Below are positions 31,470 through 42,493 of a stretch of 56,037 nt of DNA, piece by piece. The stretch is from assembly GCF_000485595.1 (NCBI RefSeq), contig NW_014577892.1:1-56037 (forward strand), given 5' to 3'. Numbering within the stretch: position 1 is the stretch's first letter; each line of letters opens with the position of its first letter. The notes under the pieces were generated by a model. It ran no database searches. It had not been told where the DNA came from and saw only the letters and a list, made by a program, of their open reading frames with translations. The position numbers were made by a program, and so were the translations under genes. Source of the DNA: Priapulus caudatus (Eukaryota; Priapulida; Priapulimorpha; Priapulimorphida; Priapulidae).

Positions 31470-32150
31470 CCGGGATGGCGGTGTTTTCAAAGACACGAAA
31501 GCAATCACTCATTGACATACTTCATGAGAATGGCATTATCATTTCCTACGACAGAGTGTTGGAAGTTTCTGCATTGCTAGGGGAATCCGTGGTGAACCAG
31601 TATGTGGTAGATGGGATTGTGTGCCCACCCATTCTGCGAAAGGGACTCTTCACCACCTCTGCCATTGACAACATTGAACATAGTCCCACAGCAACAACGG
31701 CAAATACATCTTTTCATGGTACAATGTTCCAACATCCAAGCCCCGATAATTAGGGCGAGATAAGGCCATCACTCCAACTTCCAAACAACATAGGAAAGAA
31801 AATTCCTGAGATTCCTGAATCCTTCTCCAACATCCGACCAGCTTTCTTTAATAAGGAAAACCCGGAGCCCCGTCCTGTAGCCAACCTACCTTTGCCAGAC
31901 CCCACCGTATTCAGCAGAAACTTCACACCCGAGTATGAGTGGTTGGAGAAGATCAGCCTAACCCAAGAAGTAGACGCTTCTGCCAGCCCACCCTGCATCC
32001 CAAAGGAGGAGCCAAGGTTTTGACGTTAGCATTACATCACTGCTCCCCTCCTCCGAGACCAGGCCCTTTCTGTTGCGATAATAAAGCATGTCATGGATAA
32101 AGTTAGAGATACAGTGGCATTCTTGAATCCATGACAAACAACAGTTTGTT
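31470..32150 (+). pseudogene. N-terminal half of a FEN-like nuclease family protein, degraded
   Basis: The plus-strand frame has AVFSKTRKQSLIDILHENGI, ISYDRVLEVSALLG, VVCPPILRKGLFTTSAIDNI and SFHGT; after a TAG at 31751-31753 the same frame continues with IPESFSNIRPAF, FTPEYEWLEKI and, after a shift, VAIIKHVMDKVRDTVAFLNP. I recall this order from large uncharacterised proteins of invertebrates and fish, whose C-terminal half carries FEN1-like acidic motifs and a Cys-rich end (compare 42486-43770 and 48361-49850). Here only the N-terminal half remains. The ILRKGL/DNID region distantly recalls DUF6589 proteins; that link is inference. Confidence 0.5.
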
Positions 32151-32465
32151 ATGCTCTGTGAATGTTCATGTCATGGTGAGTAAATCCGCTATGCAAAGAG
32201 TGAGAAAATAAAAGATTATGTATTTACTCTTTATTAAAAGAATGATGTCATGCAACTTAGCAGGGACCATCCAAGACAGGGATAATATAGTCTATAGTCT
32301 TTCCAAAGATCTCCTTGTGATAAACAGTGTAAGTGTTTTAACATAAATATAAACAAAATCTATCTTACTCAGCAGCCTTTCCCTTTGAAATTATTAAAAC
32401 TTCTTCCTATTCTTGTCCTCCAGGATGGTCCCTGTTTCTAAAATGTTTTTTCATGTTCACTATAC

Positions 32466-35400
32466 CTCAAGGAAATCCTGTTGTGTGTGAAAAAGTTCGA
32501 CAATGACAGGAAACAACTGATCAAGTCGTTGCTGGGTTGTATGTGTCCCTGCTCGGAGAGCCTTGGCCCCTTGCAGTCTAACCCTGGTCAGTTGGTCTCC
32601 ACCTACTGGAACTCGCAAAGCTTCCAACTCGTCTCCTGAAAACAGAAAACTACAGGTTTAATGCCTTAAATAATAATATAAATTATTCACTGAATAATCT
32701 TAACGAACACAATAACATAACAACTGAGGCCTACAAATATCATAAATTACACTGCATCTGACTACAAACTTGTCCATCTGCTGCATAGGAATGCAACTGA
32801 GTGACAATCGGTTGGAACCTAATTGTAACTCATTCAAGTACACCCATGGGTGTTCAGTTAATATTCTGCAGTTCATCCAACTTAGCACTTTTTCCCCTGG
32901 GCACTTATCACTGTGCCACAGAAATAATATATGGTGCAAACCTGAAATAACTAGAAAAAATATGGGCGCTTACAGATGTCAAATTTAACCCCTTTTCAAT
33001 GTGCAGTATAATTATATAGACACAAGTGCCAGCATGAGTTTTCCCCCAAAAATGAATTCATTCTGGACATGGAGAACATGTCAATTTTTAATGTCTAGTT
33101 AAATCTATTTAAAACGTTTAGAACTTTCCGAATATCAAAATCGGATAATTTTTTTTTAACTTGGACTGAATTCATACGTAATTTGATGGAGGCAGACACA
33201 TGAGGTAACAAAGTAAATATAAATATAATAAAGTTTAAGATTTCATTAGTAATGTATTGCTGTATCAAGTACCTCTTCCTGCTTTGGCAAACCATCTGTT
33301 TATCATCTGTACATATTCATCCATTATTCGGACACATCCCTCATACGCTACTTCATTGTTCAAGGAAACTGGTAGAACATGCATTGTGGACCTCAGTGCC
33401 ATTTCTTTGCTGAATGGGTGTTCAAGATGTTTGGGGAAAACATTAGCCATCCATGAAAAGCCAGGAAGGTGTTCCACCTGTGAAAACAAAAGCCATATAT
33501 ATGCACATTTAGGGCCATCCTTAAAAATAGGTTGGTTTGCCCAAACTGACAAAAAAATATGTTGGTTTACAAAATATTAAGAAAAAAAATTGTTTCAACA
33601 AGACCAAAAAAGAATTTGAGTGTGGCCATATTTTCTGGGTCGGACGGGTAAGGACAAACAAAGCAACAATTTTTATTTATGGCCTTGACAGTTTCATTAG
33701 CAAAATTAGACTGAGTAGATGGGTTGTAACGTTTGAATTTACGTTACTATGTAGTTGTAGGTTCTAATGTTATATGCGTAGCCAAAAGACATAGGCAAAG
33801 AGAAGTCAGTTAGTTACCATGACTGATGTAGTTTAATAAAGACATGTTTACAATCTATAGTCGCTGTCGCTTCTGGCTGCCGAGAGAGAATCCCAGATTC
33901 TGCTCGGGTCCCGGCTTTTATAGTCACAGCGTCTCACACACCTGCGTATGCGGGGCTTCACCACTATTGCCCTGGATGATGGCGGCACCTAACGGCAAAG
34001 ACTCGCTATTTTGTACCACCACCCTCCAGGAGGTCACGACCCCTAATGGCGCGGGTGTGCCGCGAGTGTCCAATATGGCTGCTGGCTCTGGCATTTGGCG
34101 GGCTTTATGCCTGATTAGCGGCAAGTAAGCCGCTAATCCCACCTCATGATTACACTACACGGTTGACCAGGCCTAACGTCACCTCGCATCAGCCGTGCAG
34201 TATCGCCACGGTTTCGCCCCTATGCTGAGGCTACCGCCGCTAATCACCACACGTCCGCACCGGCTAATTGTGGTCCTCCGAGTTAATCTCCAATCAGTCA
34301 GCACCCCAGTGCCGCGACAGCGGCGGCAGCCATTTTAATTGTGCAGCTCGCGGCCGTATTGACTGCCTCTGGTTGCCAGGCAACGCTGTTCAGTCAATAC
34401 TCGGACGGTCACGGGGCGTCGGAGAGGGGGGCAGAGTAACTCTCGCCCTTGTAACGAGCGGCGCTACACTTCTCCCCCCACTAAACCGATGTCCACCCTG
34501 TGGACATCGAATGCCAGCCTCCTGGCTGGCCGTCCACAGGGAGGGCCGTTGACGTCGTGGCATTCTAATAAAGTACATAACAGTAATAATACAGTAATAC
34601 ATTAAGGACTACTGGTGTGGTAGTCGTCCGCACCGTACAGAGCTACTTGTTATAAATATGTCCTGAAGGGACCTAATCATCTAATAAATTCTAGCTAACA
34701 CTGCCATTCACAGAGATATATAATGTTCATGATGCTGATTTCTCAGCGCTCGCCCTCCTCGTGTCTTGAAGGGGAGGTGGGTGGCTGCAACAGAGCGGCC
34801 AAGATTGCTGCTGTGGCGAGTGTTTGCGCTATCTGACGTATGTGCTCAGGGTCGAACGTTGTATGCGCCGGGTCGTCCTCGCCGACTCGAAACTCATACA
34901 TCGTGAGGTCAGAGTTTGTGCCCGACCTGACGAAAGAGCCGACGTAGTATCTATCTGGGAATGGCGATTGGCGTTCGCCATCCCAAGAGTCATCATTGGA
35001 GTCGTCCTGTTCATCACTGGATCCTCCAGTGGTGTCAGGTTCCGGGTAGGGGTAGGGGTGGCGCGGCATTGGCGTGCCGTTGAACCGGGCCTGCGGCAGG
35101 CAGGGAGCGCGCTTTCTCCCCGCCCTGCGGCACAGACCTCACATCTACAGGCTGCGCTGGCGTATGCGGCGTAAGCGCTGGCATGGCTCCGAGGGTGCAG
35201 ATGGCACAGGCGCAGAGGCGCCGGCGTGCATCGGCACCGAAGACGACGGCGCCGGTGGTTGTGATTCGTTGGGGTGTGGCCCGCCCTGACTGTTGTTGGA
35301 GGGGTCCTGACAATGTTCAAGTGGTATGATAATACGTGGCACAGTATCATAGCCGGGACAGTATATAAAATGACTGCCCGGTTAGTGCAATAGCGGCACT

Positions 35401-38400
35401 GGACAAATTATAGAATGCGGTCGCGTATAAGCCGCGGAATAAGCAGAATTACAAATAGGCCGCTTTAAACGGCGTCTGACAAATATATGCGTTTAAATGA
35501 AACGCGTGTTACTTATAGTGCGCTTTACGAAACAAGGTAATACGATTATCTCTACTAATTAACAAGACTAGTGCTAGCGGTGCACTCGCTGCACGTCGTC
35601 GGTGCTGTAAAACTATCCTTATGCCGGTATTGATTAAATAATGGGCCACTCATAAAGTGCTAGGGTGCATAATAGAATGGCGATGCATATCGCTAATCGT
35701 ATCACCTTAGCTTAACGTCTGATAGGAAAGCTAGATGACGTGAGGTGGGGCGGTTGGGCAGGGAACTGGTGTGGGCATAGAACGGTGTGCTGGGCGGGGC
35801 AGTAGAGAGATATGCCGGTGCAGTATGGGAGTGAGTAGGGAATCCTTAGGGATTGGGGAGTTGGGGGCCATGTCGGAAAGTATTTGTGTGATATTTGCAT
35901 TAGGAGGAGGTCGTACCATTACAGAGGTGGGTGGTGGGGTATTGGCAAGAAGGGTCGGGCCGGGGAAACCATGGTCATTGGACTGGTAGGTGGGTGTTAT
36001 AGGGTCGAAGGAACCCATTCGTAGTTGGGGCTCAAGAATTGTTAGTGGCATGCCGGAAAATAGCGAACAAGGTGTGGTCGTGGTGGGGGTGGGTGGGTAA
36101 CTTGCTATTCGTGTACGTCTGAGAGGAGGTGGGGAAAGATCGGCTGGATTGGGTTGGGGCTGGTGCTCGGGGCTGTGAGGGTGGCGGCAGCGACAACAGT
36201 AGCAATATGTGGCGATGACTATAATGGTGAGCAACAGGGATGTGAGAGCGATATACATTACATTTGATGCCGTGAGAGTCGCTAGTTTCTGGTTATTGTG
36301 AGCATCCCACGGTGCTATCTACTATACGAATCATGAGCCGTCTCATCAACAATAGCATCTCCCAACCCCCCAACCCACCCCCACCAGCACGGCGCTGCGT
36401 TCACAGCACCGTAGAATGCAGCAGAGCGTAGAGGATCAGCGTAGTAGGGCGCAGCGTACGACACAGCGTTTGGCGCAGTTGCGCGGTGGGATGGGAGGGG
36501 TTGGGAGCAATAACCCAGGTTCGAATCCTGGACACGGCACCAAATGTAATGTTTGAATTTACGTTACTATTTAGTTGTAGATTCTAGTGTTATATGCGTA
36601 GCCAAAAGACAGGCAAAGAGAAGTCAGTTAGTTACCATGACTGATGTAGTTTAATAAAGACTGTGATTTGAACAGTTACAGTTTACAATCTATAGTCGCT
36701 GTCGCTTCTGGCTGCCGAGAGAGAATCCCAGATTCTGCTCGGGTCGCGGCCTTTATAGCCAAAGGCGGGCCGCGGCGCGTGCTCACGCACGCGCCGCACG
36801 CGCCAATCACGGCGTCTCACACACACGCGTACGCGGGGCTTCACCACTATTGCCCTGGATGGTGGCGGCACCTAACGGCAAAGACTCGCTATTTTGTACC
36901 ACCACCCTCCAGGAGGTGGCGGCCCCTAACAGCGCGGGCGTGCCGCGAGTGTCCAATATGGCCGCTGGCTCTGGCATTTGGCGGGCTTTATGCCTGATTA
37001 GCGGCAAGTAAGCCGCTAATCCCACCTCATGATTACACTACACGGTTGACCAGCCTAACGCCACCTCGCATCAGCCGTGCAGTATCGCCACGGTTTCTCC
37101 CCTATGCTGAGCCTACCGCCGCTAATCACCACACGTCCGCACCAGCTAATTGGGGTCCTCCGAGTTAATCCCCAATCAGTCAGCACCCCAGTGCCGCGAC
37201 AGCGGCAGCAGCCATCTTAATTGCGCAGCTTGCGGCCGTATTGACTGCCTCTGGTTGCCAGGCAACGCTGTTCAGTCAATACTCGGACGGTCGCGGGGCA
37301 TCGGAGAGGGGGGAGAGTAACTCTCGCCCTTGTAACGAGCGGCGCTACAGGGTAAGACCTTTTTACATCGATAGACAAATAAATTGCAGTCAAATTTATA
37401 TATAAAATTATACAAATCGGTTACCCTGGATTATCCGAGATGTTTATCATAATTATGCTTAAACGGCTGAGATTCCCACCCTATATTCATATATACATTT
37501 ACTGGTATAAAGAGACCGAAACAACCACACATACATAATTGCCTGAGGATCAGTTCCTACCCTGTGGCTCATATCAGTTACCCCGGGGGTCACATCAAAC
37601 AATCCCCACCCCACCCTATAACCAAACAAATGCAAAAGAATTGCCAGGTGGTTGGTCTACACCTGTACCCGGTATAAACCTCTACTTATGGCCTACGTGT
37701 TACTATATATATGTGAATGCTAGTGGACATATCATGCCTCGTAAATAATAATTACAAATCCCAAATTCCGGACATTGAAAATTGTAAACCTCTATAGTGT
37801 CAAATCACAAAAATATGCACACATACTAAATAATATGGATTTGCCTTTGTTTGTTATATGAAACTAATTTAAATTTCAAAGATAGGCTACATTTAATGAG
37901 AAGTTTTTAAATATAAACTAGACAAATATGTACCATGATGCGAGAGAGCACGACCTTCAAGCCATTCCTGTAAGTCCCCTTTTCTTCAGCAGAGGTCAGA
38001 ACCTTGCCGATATCCATGCCAATTTCAGGGGGCGCCACGGAGTATGTGGTGACCTTAACTCGGTCGATGATGGAGGATGTGAAGAAATGGTAGTCCTTGT
38101 CCCTGTTATTCATCCTGATGTCACTTGTTCGAACTCGAATGTCCAAGTTATCCCCATTCAGTTTGCCCGTCTTCCCCTCTGAGAGGTCCCTAATCAGTTT
38201 ATCCTCCATATGGTCTCCAAATTCCTTCACAAGATTCCTTTTGGATTCAGCCGAAAGCGTCAAATGAACCTTATTGAGGTTGGACAGCAGCTGAAATAGA
38301 ACATGTGAGATTACATTACAAGAATGCCTCAAAATCTGAGCTGAAATGGTCACACAATCATTCAAAATGACCTTACCAACAGTGTTGTATGAAGATACAA

Positions 38401-39960
38401 GATAGACTGTACGCAAATGTAGTAAAGTGTGTGTGCGTGCGTGCGTGTGTGCGTGTGTGCATGCATGCACTAAATGTATACATGTATTTATATTCTTCAA
38501 CTTTGTAGCAGCATAAATCAAACACGGCAAATGTATGTATGTAAATATATACTTAAAGGAAATGGCTTACTATATTGCAGCGATCTCGCTTGTTGTCAAA
38601 TCCTATTTTGTATTATTGTAAATTACCCTGTTTTGAATTATGAAATAAATATTGTTTAAACCAAATATAAATAAAATGTTCCAGCCAAAACCCCAATCGG
38701 AAAACCATTGGACCTATCAGTCACACCAAAACCCTTCGGTAGTAAAACTAAAATAAACAGAAACAAAACAAAAATAAACCAAAGTGATGGTACAGAAAAC
38801 TGACATATTTGAGAAATGTATAATAATAATGGATCATAGTAACCCTGAGATAATAGCTAATAATGGATCATAGTAATGAAAGTTTAACATAATATAAATA
38901 TATTTAAATATCAGTAATGTTTTGATAGTTTAATTCTCATTTTGCATCTGAATAGTCGTGCCTGATCTCCAGGAGTTGAACCCGGTGACAATTTATTCTG
39001 TCAGTACCAACCACAAACCATTGATAAAACAAAAACTAATGGGTAAACAAAACAGAATTGAACAAAACAAAAAAGAGCAAACTTTATCATGGATCAGCAG
39101 TTAAATTAATCAATTAATTATTGTACATAACCATATGATCGGAGCGTAACGATACACTTTCTTACACAAACCTCTTTGTCAGCATGGTATCTGATAGCAA
39201 GAGATGAATACAGCCTCTGGATGGCCGACGCTTTGGTGTTTCTACTGTGCATCAGCATGCCATATATCGTAGCTATGGTGGCCACCATGGTCTCTGTGCT
39301 CCCCGACTTGTGTAGTGCTGATGTTAGACACTTGAGTAGGGTGGGGCAGTGTAAGAACATCTCCTGGACAGTTCGCCTGAATAAATTGTCTGTCGATAGA
39401 CTGTCGGGGTCTTTCATGGCAAACAACACACTGCTGCCATGTGACATTTTTGCTATTTCACTGTCAATTTCTTCATCGAACTCAGTGAACATTACAGACA
39501 TGTCGAAATTGGAAAGGGAATCAGTATGTACTTGGCCCTTCGTGTAGACGTGATCAAATGTAATTTTCTTCTTGCATGTCGATGATGATCTGCTTGAAAT
39601 GCGGAGATTTAGCTTTTCCACCGACGTTGATAACTGTTCAGCGACGGACAACCGTCGCAACGCCGATGGTGGGGTCTGTGCTGGTCGTTTCAAAGGCAGG
39701 GTCGCTGTTGGAGATGCGAATACATCAATGTTTGATGGCTCCGAGTGTGATATCGAAGCGTGGTTGTCAGACACAGATACTAAACCTATAACGTTCTGAC
39801 GATATGTCAATGCCGTGTCTACAAATTTGACACACGGATCGCAGATCGATGCACATGGTGTCTGAATAAAATAATCTAAGGGAGTTTGGACTTCTGTGTT
39901 ACTTACAAATGTTTTTAACTCGGCTGTTGTGCCTGACAACCACGATTTCTCGAACACCAC
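32466..39960 (-). CDS. DUF6589-like protein gene, four recognised exons, retroelement in an intron
   Basis: Minus-strand exons: 39960-39166 (ATG at 39960), 38290-37934, 33477-33273, 32635-32466. Exon 1 (MVFEKSWLSG...) ends SRNTKASAIQRLYSSLAIRY. Exon 2 has LNKVHLTLSAESKRNLVKEF, NGDNLDIRVRTSDIRM and KDYHFF. Exon 3 has LPGFSWMANVFPKHLEHPFS and YEGCVRIMDEYVQMINRWF. Exon 4 has VPVGGDQLTRVRLQGAKALR and VIVELFHTQQDFLE. Donors TGT|GTAAGA, ATG|GTACAT and GAG|GTACTT and acceptors ending CAG give phases 0, 0 and 1, all matching, with no stop inside the joined exons. DNLDI and GGDQLT are typical of this family, which is often found with mobile elements. Function unknown. The gene ends after exon 4, where a 3' exon would be expected, so it may be truncated. 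Its 4.5-kb third intron holds an LTR element. Confidence 0.66.
33725..34468 (-). repeat. 3' LTR of the short retroelement
   Basis: 744 bp, starting TGTAACGTTTGAATTTACG and ending GGCGCTACA on the plus strand. A CTATAAAAG box (minus strand, about 33916-33924) could be the promoter. It aligns with 36545-37349 but lacks a segment of about 45 bp and one of about 15 bp. Confidence 0.92.
34469..34485 (-). promoter_or_regulatory. Polypurine tract of the short retroelement
   Basis: On the minus strand TAGTGGGGGGAGAAG runs directly into the LTR start TGTAGCGCC, the expected position for the plus-strand primer. Confidence 0.8.
34743..35130 (-). CDS. Unknown acidic ORF in the short LTR element
   Basis: A minus-strand frame with ATG at 35069 (open upstream to about 35130) ends at 34743. 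It opens Pro/Tyr-rich (MPRHPYPYPEPD), then is acidic (SSDEQDDSNDDSWDGE), then has FPDRYYVGSFVRSG, MYEFRVGEDDP and a helical ATAAILAALLQPP. No family is recognised. It lies just upstream of the polypurine tract, like the accessory ORFs at 9741-11175, so it may be a lineage-specific gene of this retroelement group. Confidence 0.45.
35731..36320 (-). CDS. Membrane-anchored proline-rich ORF (env-tail-like) in the short LTR element
   Basis: A minus-strand frame, open from about 36320 with first ATG at 36258, ends at 35731. After about 20 residues (KLATLTASN) a single membrane segment (MYIALTSLLLTIIVIATYCY) is followed by CCRC and a long Pro/Ser/Thr-rich tail. The layout (one C-terminal membrane helix, cysteine cluster, proline-rich tail) matches the env-tail-like ORF at 21677-22138. 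I infer that this element is a deletion product of an env-bearing Gypsy that kept the last part of env. No ectodomain is present. Confidence 0.5.
36511..36542 (-). promoter_or_regulatory. Primer-binding site identical to a tRNA 3' half
   Basis: Read on plus, 36514-36542 is CCCAGGTTCGAATCCTGG then ACACGGCACCA. It has a perfect 5-bp T-stem (CCAGG/CCTGG) around the TTCGAAT loop, a 7-nt acceptor strand, a discriminator A and CCA, two bases from the LTR. On the element's sense strand it begins TGGTGCCGTGTCC, complementary to the tRNA 3' end. The match covers the whole T-arm and acceptor, well beyond the usual 8-18 nt. Confidence 0.88.
36545..37349 (-). repeat. 5' LTR of the short retroelement
   Basis: 805 bp, TGTAATG...GGCGCTACA on the plus strand. 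Compared with the left copy it has an extra GC-rich stretch with CGCGCC repeats (about 36765-36815) and a short insertion after AATAAAGACT. A CTATAAAGG box lies near 36750-36760 on the minus strand. Confidence 0.92.
37350..37930. other. Intron sequence, nothing recognised
   Basis: AT-rich intron part of the DUF6589-like gene, between the retroelement and exon 2. Confidence 0.5.
38420..38470. repeat. (GT)n/(GTGC)n microsatellite
   Basis: GTGTGTGCGTGCGTGCGTGT-type run in the first intron of the DUF6589-like gene. Confidence 0.9.
38500..39165. other. Intron sequence, nothing recognised
   Basis: AT-rich with repeated ATAATGGATCATAGTAA (twice, 38826-38876) and AAACAAAAC patches. No coding motif. 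Confidence 0.5.
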
Positions 39961-40337
39961 CTAGTTCCCATTACGTGACGTATATTCCAACATGGTGGAC
40001 TCCGTGCTAATCCCGAGGCGCTATTCTGTTGAATAGTCCGAGAGTTCCCGATTGCGATAGAGCGAAGACATGCTCGCAAGGGATTGTGGGATATGTATAA
40101 GGTTTACCCGAGTTGCATTGTGGGCTATGGCGTTGCTGGGCCACCATAGTATGGCTATGGTGCTATGTCGTTGCTGGGTCAGTGCAGCATTTTTATTATA
40201 TTTTTGTTTTTATTTTGTTTTATTTAATTATATTTTTTTATAAATTAAAAATAAGTAAATAAAAATAAAAAAAGAAGATTTTTTTCTCAAATAATAAAAA
40301 TATATTGGAAAAACTGCTGTTAAGCACCGGAAAATCG

Positions 40338-40615
40338 CTATGGCGTCACCGGGCCACCATAGACCTGAACCTTGGTTAGATTAAACACTGTTAAGGAGTC
40401 TTCCATGACATGCTGGAAAGGTTCTTGGGTTAGTTCAAAGTGTGTTAGTTTATCTTGCAATTCAATAATGTCATCTTCTGGTGCTACTCCATACAATACT
40501 TTCTGGAATTTTCCCAATAACGGGAGTAGTGGGTGCTTACTGCGATGCTTATTGAACATTGATGTCAATCCGTTAATACGTTCGTCAGGGGGCAGATATC
40601 CAAAATAAGGATGAG
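40338..40615 (-). pseudogene. Unrecognised coding-like fragment
   Basis: A minus-strand frame reads HPYFGYLPPDERINGLTSMF, then PLLPLLGKFQKVLYGVAPED, DIIELQDKLTHFELTQEPF and SLTVFNLTKV. Residue use and the run of hydrophobic spacing look coding, but I do not recognise the family. It lies upstream of the DUF6589-like gene on the same strand, before a tandem-repeat block, and may be a leftover of an element in that cluster. Confidence 0.35.
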
Positions 40616-40714
40616 CCTAAACTTTTTGGGTAGAGGCTGGAAACGGGTAAATATCATTTCTATGATACTTGGGGAGTTTCACTGGGTATGTTTCCAGGCT
40701 GACTTTTGCGTATT

Positions 40715-41140
40715 GTGGCGGCCATCTTGAAATCCAAAATGACCGCCAGTGAAAATGGATTTTCTGAAATATCTGGACTCCTAGACGTCGTAGAGACATA
40801 ATGTTGGTGGCTATACCCACATTTTCGATAGTGGAGAACCCAATTATTACACTTAGAAAAACATAGGATGGCGGCCATATTGGATTTCAATATCGCCGCC
40901 AGTGAAATTTGTTTATTTTGAATAACTAGACTCCAAGACGTCGTAGAGACATAATTTTGGTGTCTATACCCACATTTCGGATAGTGGTGAACCCAGTTAT
41001 AACACTTATAAAAGCATAGGATGGCGGCCATCTTGGATTTCAAGATGGCCGCCAATGAAATTGGTTTATTTTGTTTGAATAACTAAAATTCTAAATATCG
41101 TAGAGGCATAATTTTGGTGTCTTTACCCACATTTTCATGA
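40715..41140 (+). repeat. Tandem repeat of ~150 bp, nearly three copies
   Basis: Units contain GGCGGCCAT.TTG, GACGTCGTAGAGACATAAT, TGG.G.CTATACCCACATTT and AGTGG.GAACCCA.TTA. Copies start near 40720, 40868 and 41021; the last is partial. They differ by several substitutions each. The frames that cross the tract are artefacts. Confidence 0.87.
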
Positions 41141-41221
41141 CGCCATAGGTCTCCTCCTGAGTGTGTACCTTGTAGCAACAGGACTTTAGCGGAACATTTA
41201 CGGTAATCCCAGATAACATGC

Positions 41222-41556
41222 TGACGTTGGGCCAACGTTGGGCCAACGGCTGTCTTCAGCTCATGCTAACGTTGGGCCAACGTTGGGCCCAACGTTGGCA
41301 GCCAACGTTGGCCCAACGTCAGAAGCAAAGTTGATCCAAGTCTTTTTTGCTCAGCGTGCCAACGTTGGCCCAACGGCTTCTTTACTCAGCGTGCCAACGT
41401 TGGCTCCCAAGTTCATATTGACAACGTTGGGCCCAACGTCAGACAGCAACGTTTGCGCCAACGTGCTTTTTGCTCAGCTGCCCAACGTTGGCCAACGCCA
41501 TATTGACAAACGTTGGCCCAACGTCAGATTGCCAACGTTGGTTCCAACGGCTTTTC
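41222..41556. repeat. Degenerate repeat built from the palindrome CCAACGTTGG
   Basis: About a dozen copies of AACGTTGG in 335 bp, mostly as GCCAACGTTGGGCC-type blocks spaced by CGTCAG, CTCAGC or CATATTGACA linkers. The block is its own reverse complement, so the region can fold extensively. No coding content. Confidence 0.9.
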
Positions 41557-41579
41557 GTCCTGAGCATGCGCTGATCCCC

Positions 41580-41897
41580 TCTGTTCTCTCTCTCTCTGGG
41601 CACACACACACATAAAACACGCACACTTCTCTGCATTCTCCTCTTCTCTCGCTCTCTCTCTCTCTCCAAACACACACACACACACACACACACAACACCG
41701 GCCGGCGGCCAACACCACAACCACAAACACACACACACTACCAAAACACGCACACATCTCTCTCTCTCTCTCACATCACACATACACACGCGCACACCTC
41801 TCTCTTCTTCTCTCTCTCTCTCTCTCTCTCTCAACACCACACGCGCTGCGCGCACACAACCTCTCTGGTTTCTTCGCGCTGTCTCTCATCTCTCTCT

Positions 41898-41933
<36 letters not shown>

Positions 41934-42175
41934 CTCTCTCCTCTCTCTCTGCCTTCGTCACACACAACACAAACACGCCACACTCTCTTCTCTTCTCTCT
42001 CTCACACAACACACGCCAACCTCTTCTCTTTCTCTCTCCTCTCTCACACACACGACACACACACACACACACACGACACCACACATGCCAAACCTCTCTC
42101 TCTTCTCTCTCTGTCACACACACAACACAAACAACGACATCTCTCTCTCCTCTCTCCACCACAGCACACGCACAC

Positions 42176-42206
<31 letters not shown>

Positions 42207-42443
42207 GTCTCTCACACCCAACACGACACAACACCACACACACACACACACACACACACAGCACACATGCATACGCTCATCTCTCTCTGCTCTCTTCTGT
42301 CACACACACAACACAAACACGCACACCTCTCTCTCTCTCTCTCTCACACACACACGCACACCTCTCTCTCTCTCTCTTCTCTCTTCTCTCTACTCTCTGG
42401 TTCTCTCTCTCTCTCTCTCTGACACATACACACTCCCTCTCTG

Positions 42444-42492
<49 letters not shown>
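41580..42492. repeat. Compound (CT)n/(CA)n microsatellite, ~0.9 kb
   Basis: Alternating runs of CTCTCTCT and CACACACA. Every long frame here (Ser/Leu/Thr/His on +, Arg/Glu/Cys/Val on -) is an artefact. It ends directly before the FEN-like fragment at about 42486. Confidence 0.97.

Positions 42493-42493
<1 letters not shown>

Larger units (their letters stand above)
33725..37349 (-). mobile_element. Short LTR retrotransposon derivative without gag-pol
   Basis: Two LTR copies (33725-34468 and 36545-37349) flank a 2.1-kb interior. GGGT flanks the outside on both ends, a 4-bp duplication. On the minus strand the order is 5' LTR (right), a tRNA-like primer-binding site, two ORFs, a polypurine tract and the 3' LTR (left). 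No gag, protease, RT or integrase is present, so it is non-autonomous. It sits in an intron of the DUF6589-like gene in the same orientation. Confidence 0.9.

Noticed and set aside
34829-35350. 173-codon minus-strand frame with Cys-rich patch
   Set aside because: Overlaps the acidic ORF in another frame, has Arg/Thr-rich shadow composition, and no finger spacing is convincing.
36511-36542. Possible tRNA gene fragment
   Set aside because: Encoded CCA, position two bases from the LTR and lack of any 5' half show a primer-binding site instead.
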